A program made the translations under genes and the position numbers. The notes beneath the pieces were generated by a model. That model saw nothing but the letters and a program-made list of their open reading frames with translations, made no database searches and was not told the DNA's origin. Shown here one piece after another: positions 62,941-64,000 of a stretch of DNA of 64,000 nt. Each line of letters starts with the position of its first letter. Within the stretch, counting starts at the first letter, position 1. The DNA is taken from positions 1 to 64,000 of the forward strand of contig REBU01000044.1 of the NCBI GenBank assembly GCA_007692585.1, read 5' to 3'. Source of the DNA: Paracoccaceae bacterium. GTDB taxonomy: Bacteria > Pseudomonadota > Alphaproteobacteria > Rhodobacterales > Rhodobacteraceae.

Positions 62941-64000
62941 TGGTTGGTTCAAACAAGATACTGACAGTTTCCTACGGCACATTCTCCTGCACGTTGGAAG
63001 GATTTGACGAGCCTTTTGGCACCATGAAGGCCATAGCCGAGTATTTCCGGGATCTTGCGGCCGATGACCGGTATTTCGGTGCCGAGCCCCCGACCCCTGA
63101 TGCAGAAATGCTCCATCGCATCGCAGAGCGCGAAATCAAGCGCCGCGTCGAAGCTCAGATCCACGAAAACAGCATCCTGCTGCGCCCGCAAGCCGAAGCT
63201 GCGCCCGTGGCCGCGGCCTTCTCTGCTGCCGCAACAGCTCCGGCTGCGACCGAAAGCACGCCCGCACAAGAAAGCCAGCAGCAGAGCGCCGAGCCGGCTG
63301 CCGTTCCAGCCCCCACTGAAGCGCCCGAGGCGCTGCGCGCGACCACGCCCGAACCGGAAGCCGCCCCCGCAGCCGATCTGCCGGAACACGAGGTGAAACC
63401 GGTGGCGACAACAGAGGCCGAACCTTTGGCCGAAATCGTGGCAACCGAAGCCAAAAACGACACGCTCTCCGAGGATGTCACTCCCGATAGCGCGGAAGAG
63501 CAAGATATTGAGAGCGCGGCCGAGACCACAGCCCCCGTCGACGCAGCACTCCCGACTGAAGACGCGCCCGAAACGCCCGAAGCCACCGAAGAGATGGATA
63601 TGGCGCAGGACATTGTCGAAGATCAGGAAACACCTGTTCAGTCTTTGCTTGAAACCGCCGCCCCTGCGCGTCTGCCGCGCAGCAACAAACTGGATCTGAG
63701 CGAAAAGCTTGCGCGGATCCGCAACGCCGTCGCCAAGGCGTCGATGAAGGACATCGCCGCGTACGGCCAGACGCTGGCCGAAGACGCTGCGCCTGAAATA
63801 GCGGCAGAAACTGCCCAGGCTGAACAGCCTGCTGCGCACGCCGATCTCGACGACACAACAACCACGGCTTTTGCACAGGACGCGGATGAGGACGACACCC
63901 CGCTGACCGATAGCGGGCTTTACGACGAAGATGCTGCGCCCTCCAGCTTGTCGGCGCATTTCGACAATGTTGAAGATGAAGACGACACGCTGGAAATAAC
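62941..64000 (+). CDS. long acidic protein of unknown function (3-prime end beyond the window)
   Basis: The frame opens with ATG at 62941 after GAAAGCGAG and stays open to the edge (353 codons visible). The first 70 residues are ordered and protein-like ([20 protein letters not shown], then [20 protein letters not shown], then [17 protein letters not shown]). The rest is Ala/Pro/Glu-rich and low in complexity, with a basic island [20 protein letters not shown] at about residues 240-260. No membrane segment is visible. A long frame also exists on the other strand but has a Ser/Gly/Ala shadow composition. Confidence 0.75.

Noticed and set aside
62949-63959. 336-residue minus-strand frame
   Set aside because: It is Ser/Gly/Ala-rich shadow sequence opposite a plus-strand gene that has a ribosome site, an ordered N-terminus and an open end.

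Overview
The window reads as a chromosome segment of a high-GC alphaproteobacterium of the order Rhodobacterales. Grounds: the order dnaA-dnaN-recF beside rpsT, an enoyl-CoA hydratase, mutM, ubiE and ubiB; the rsfS-rlmH and leuC-leuD blocks; a flgE-flgK-flgL-flgI run behind motB; a TRAP carboxylate transporter; and osmoregulated periplasmic glucan genes. I could not fix the genus.

Layout. 1-5.9 kb (minus strand): motB-flgE-flgK-flgL-flgI, coding for stator, hook, hook-filament junctions and P ring. 6.2-8.8 kb: pxpB-pxpC-pxpA, a three-subunit 5-oxoprolinase. 8.8-12.3 kb: a DUF3047 exported protein, two coupled short-chain dehydrogenases and an MFS transporter. 12.3-17.0 kb: an Asp/Glu-racemase-like protein with the TRAP genes dctM, dctQ and dctP and an RpiR-type regulator; an AT-rich inverted-repeat region lies before dctP. 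17.2-18.1 kb: a Stealth-family sugar-phosphate transferase.

18.0-24.8 kb (minus strand) is the most unusual block. It looks like one operon of five genes: a TbpB-like lipoprotein, a Slam-type outer-membrane lipoprotein exporter, a SARP-like winged-helix regulator with a TPR-like tail, a PAP2/vanadium-haloperoxidase-fold protein with six LHKG repeats, and a subtilisin-family protease whose C-terminus seems to run on in another frame. tRNA-Gln and an integrase remnant follow at 25.1-25.6 kb.

25.7-35.3 kb holds two divergent sugar/lipid operons. On plus are cytochrome b561, an OpgH-type glucosyltransferase fused to a methyltransferase, OpgG and, after a 418-base gap, a GT4 glycosyltransferase. 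On minus are a CDP-alcohol phosphatidyltransferase, an OpgB/LtaS-like membrane sulfatase-fold enzyme and a flippase-like protein. I infer that together they make and decorate osmoregulated periplasmic glucans. 35.5-42.7 kb: a peptide-type ABC importer (long binding protein, two permeases, a fused double ATPase) and a small membrane protein. 42.9-50.2 kb: LysR regulator, rlmH, rsfS, leuC, leuD (with a strong terminator), a membrane protein, a phosphatase-family exported protein and dapA. 50.4-64 kb: slt, lysE-type exporter, VOC protein, recF, dnaN, dnaA, rpsT, enoyl-CoA hydratase, mutM, ubiE, ubiB, thiN and the start of a long acidic protein cut by the window end.

All calls come from reading translated motifs, spacing and start-site context; no database search was run.
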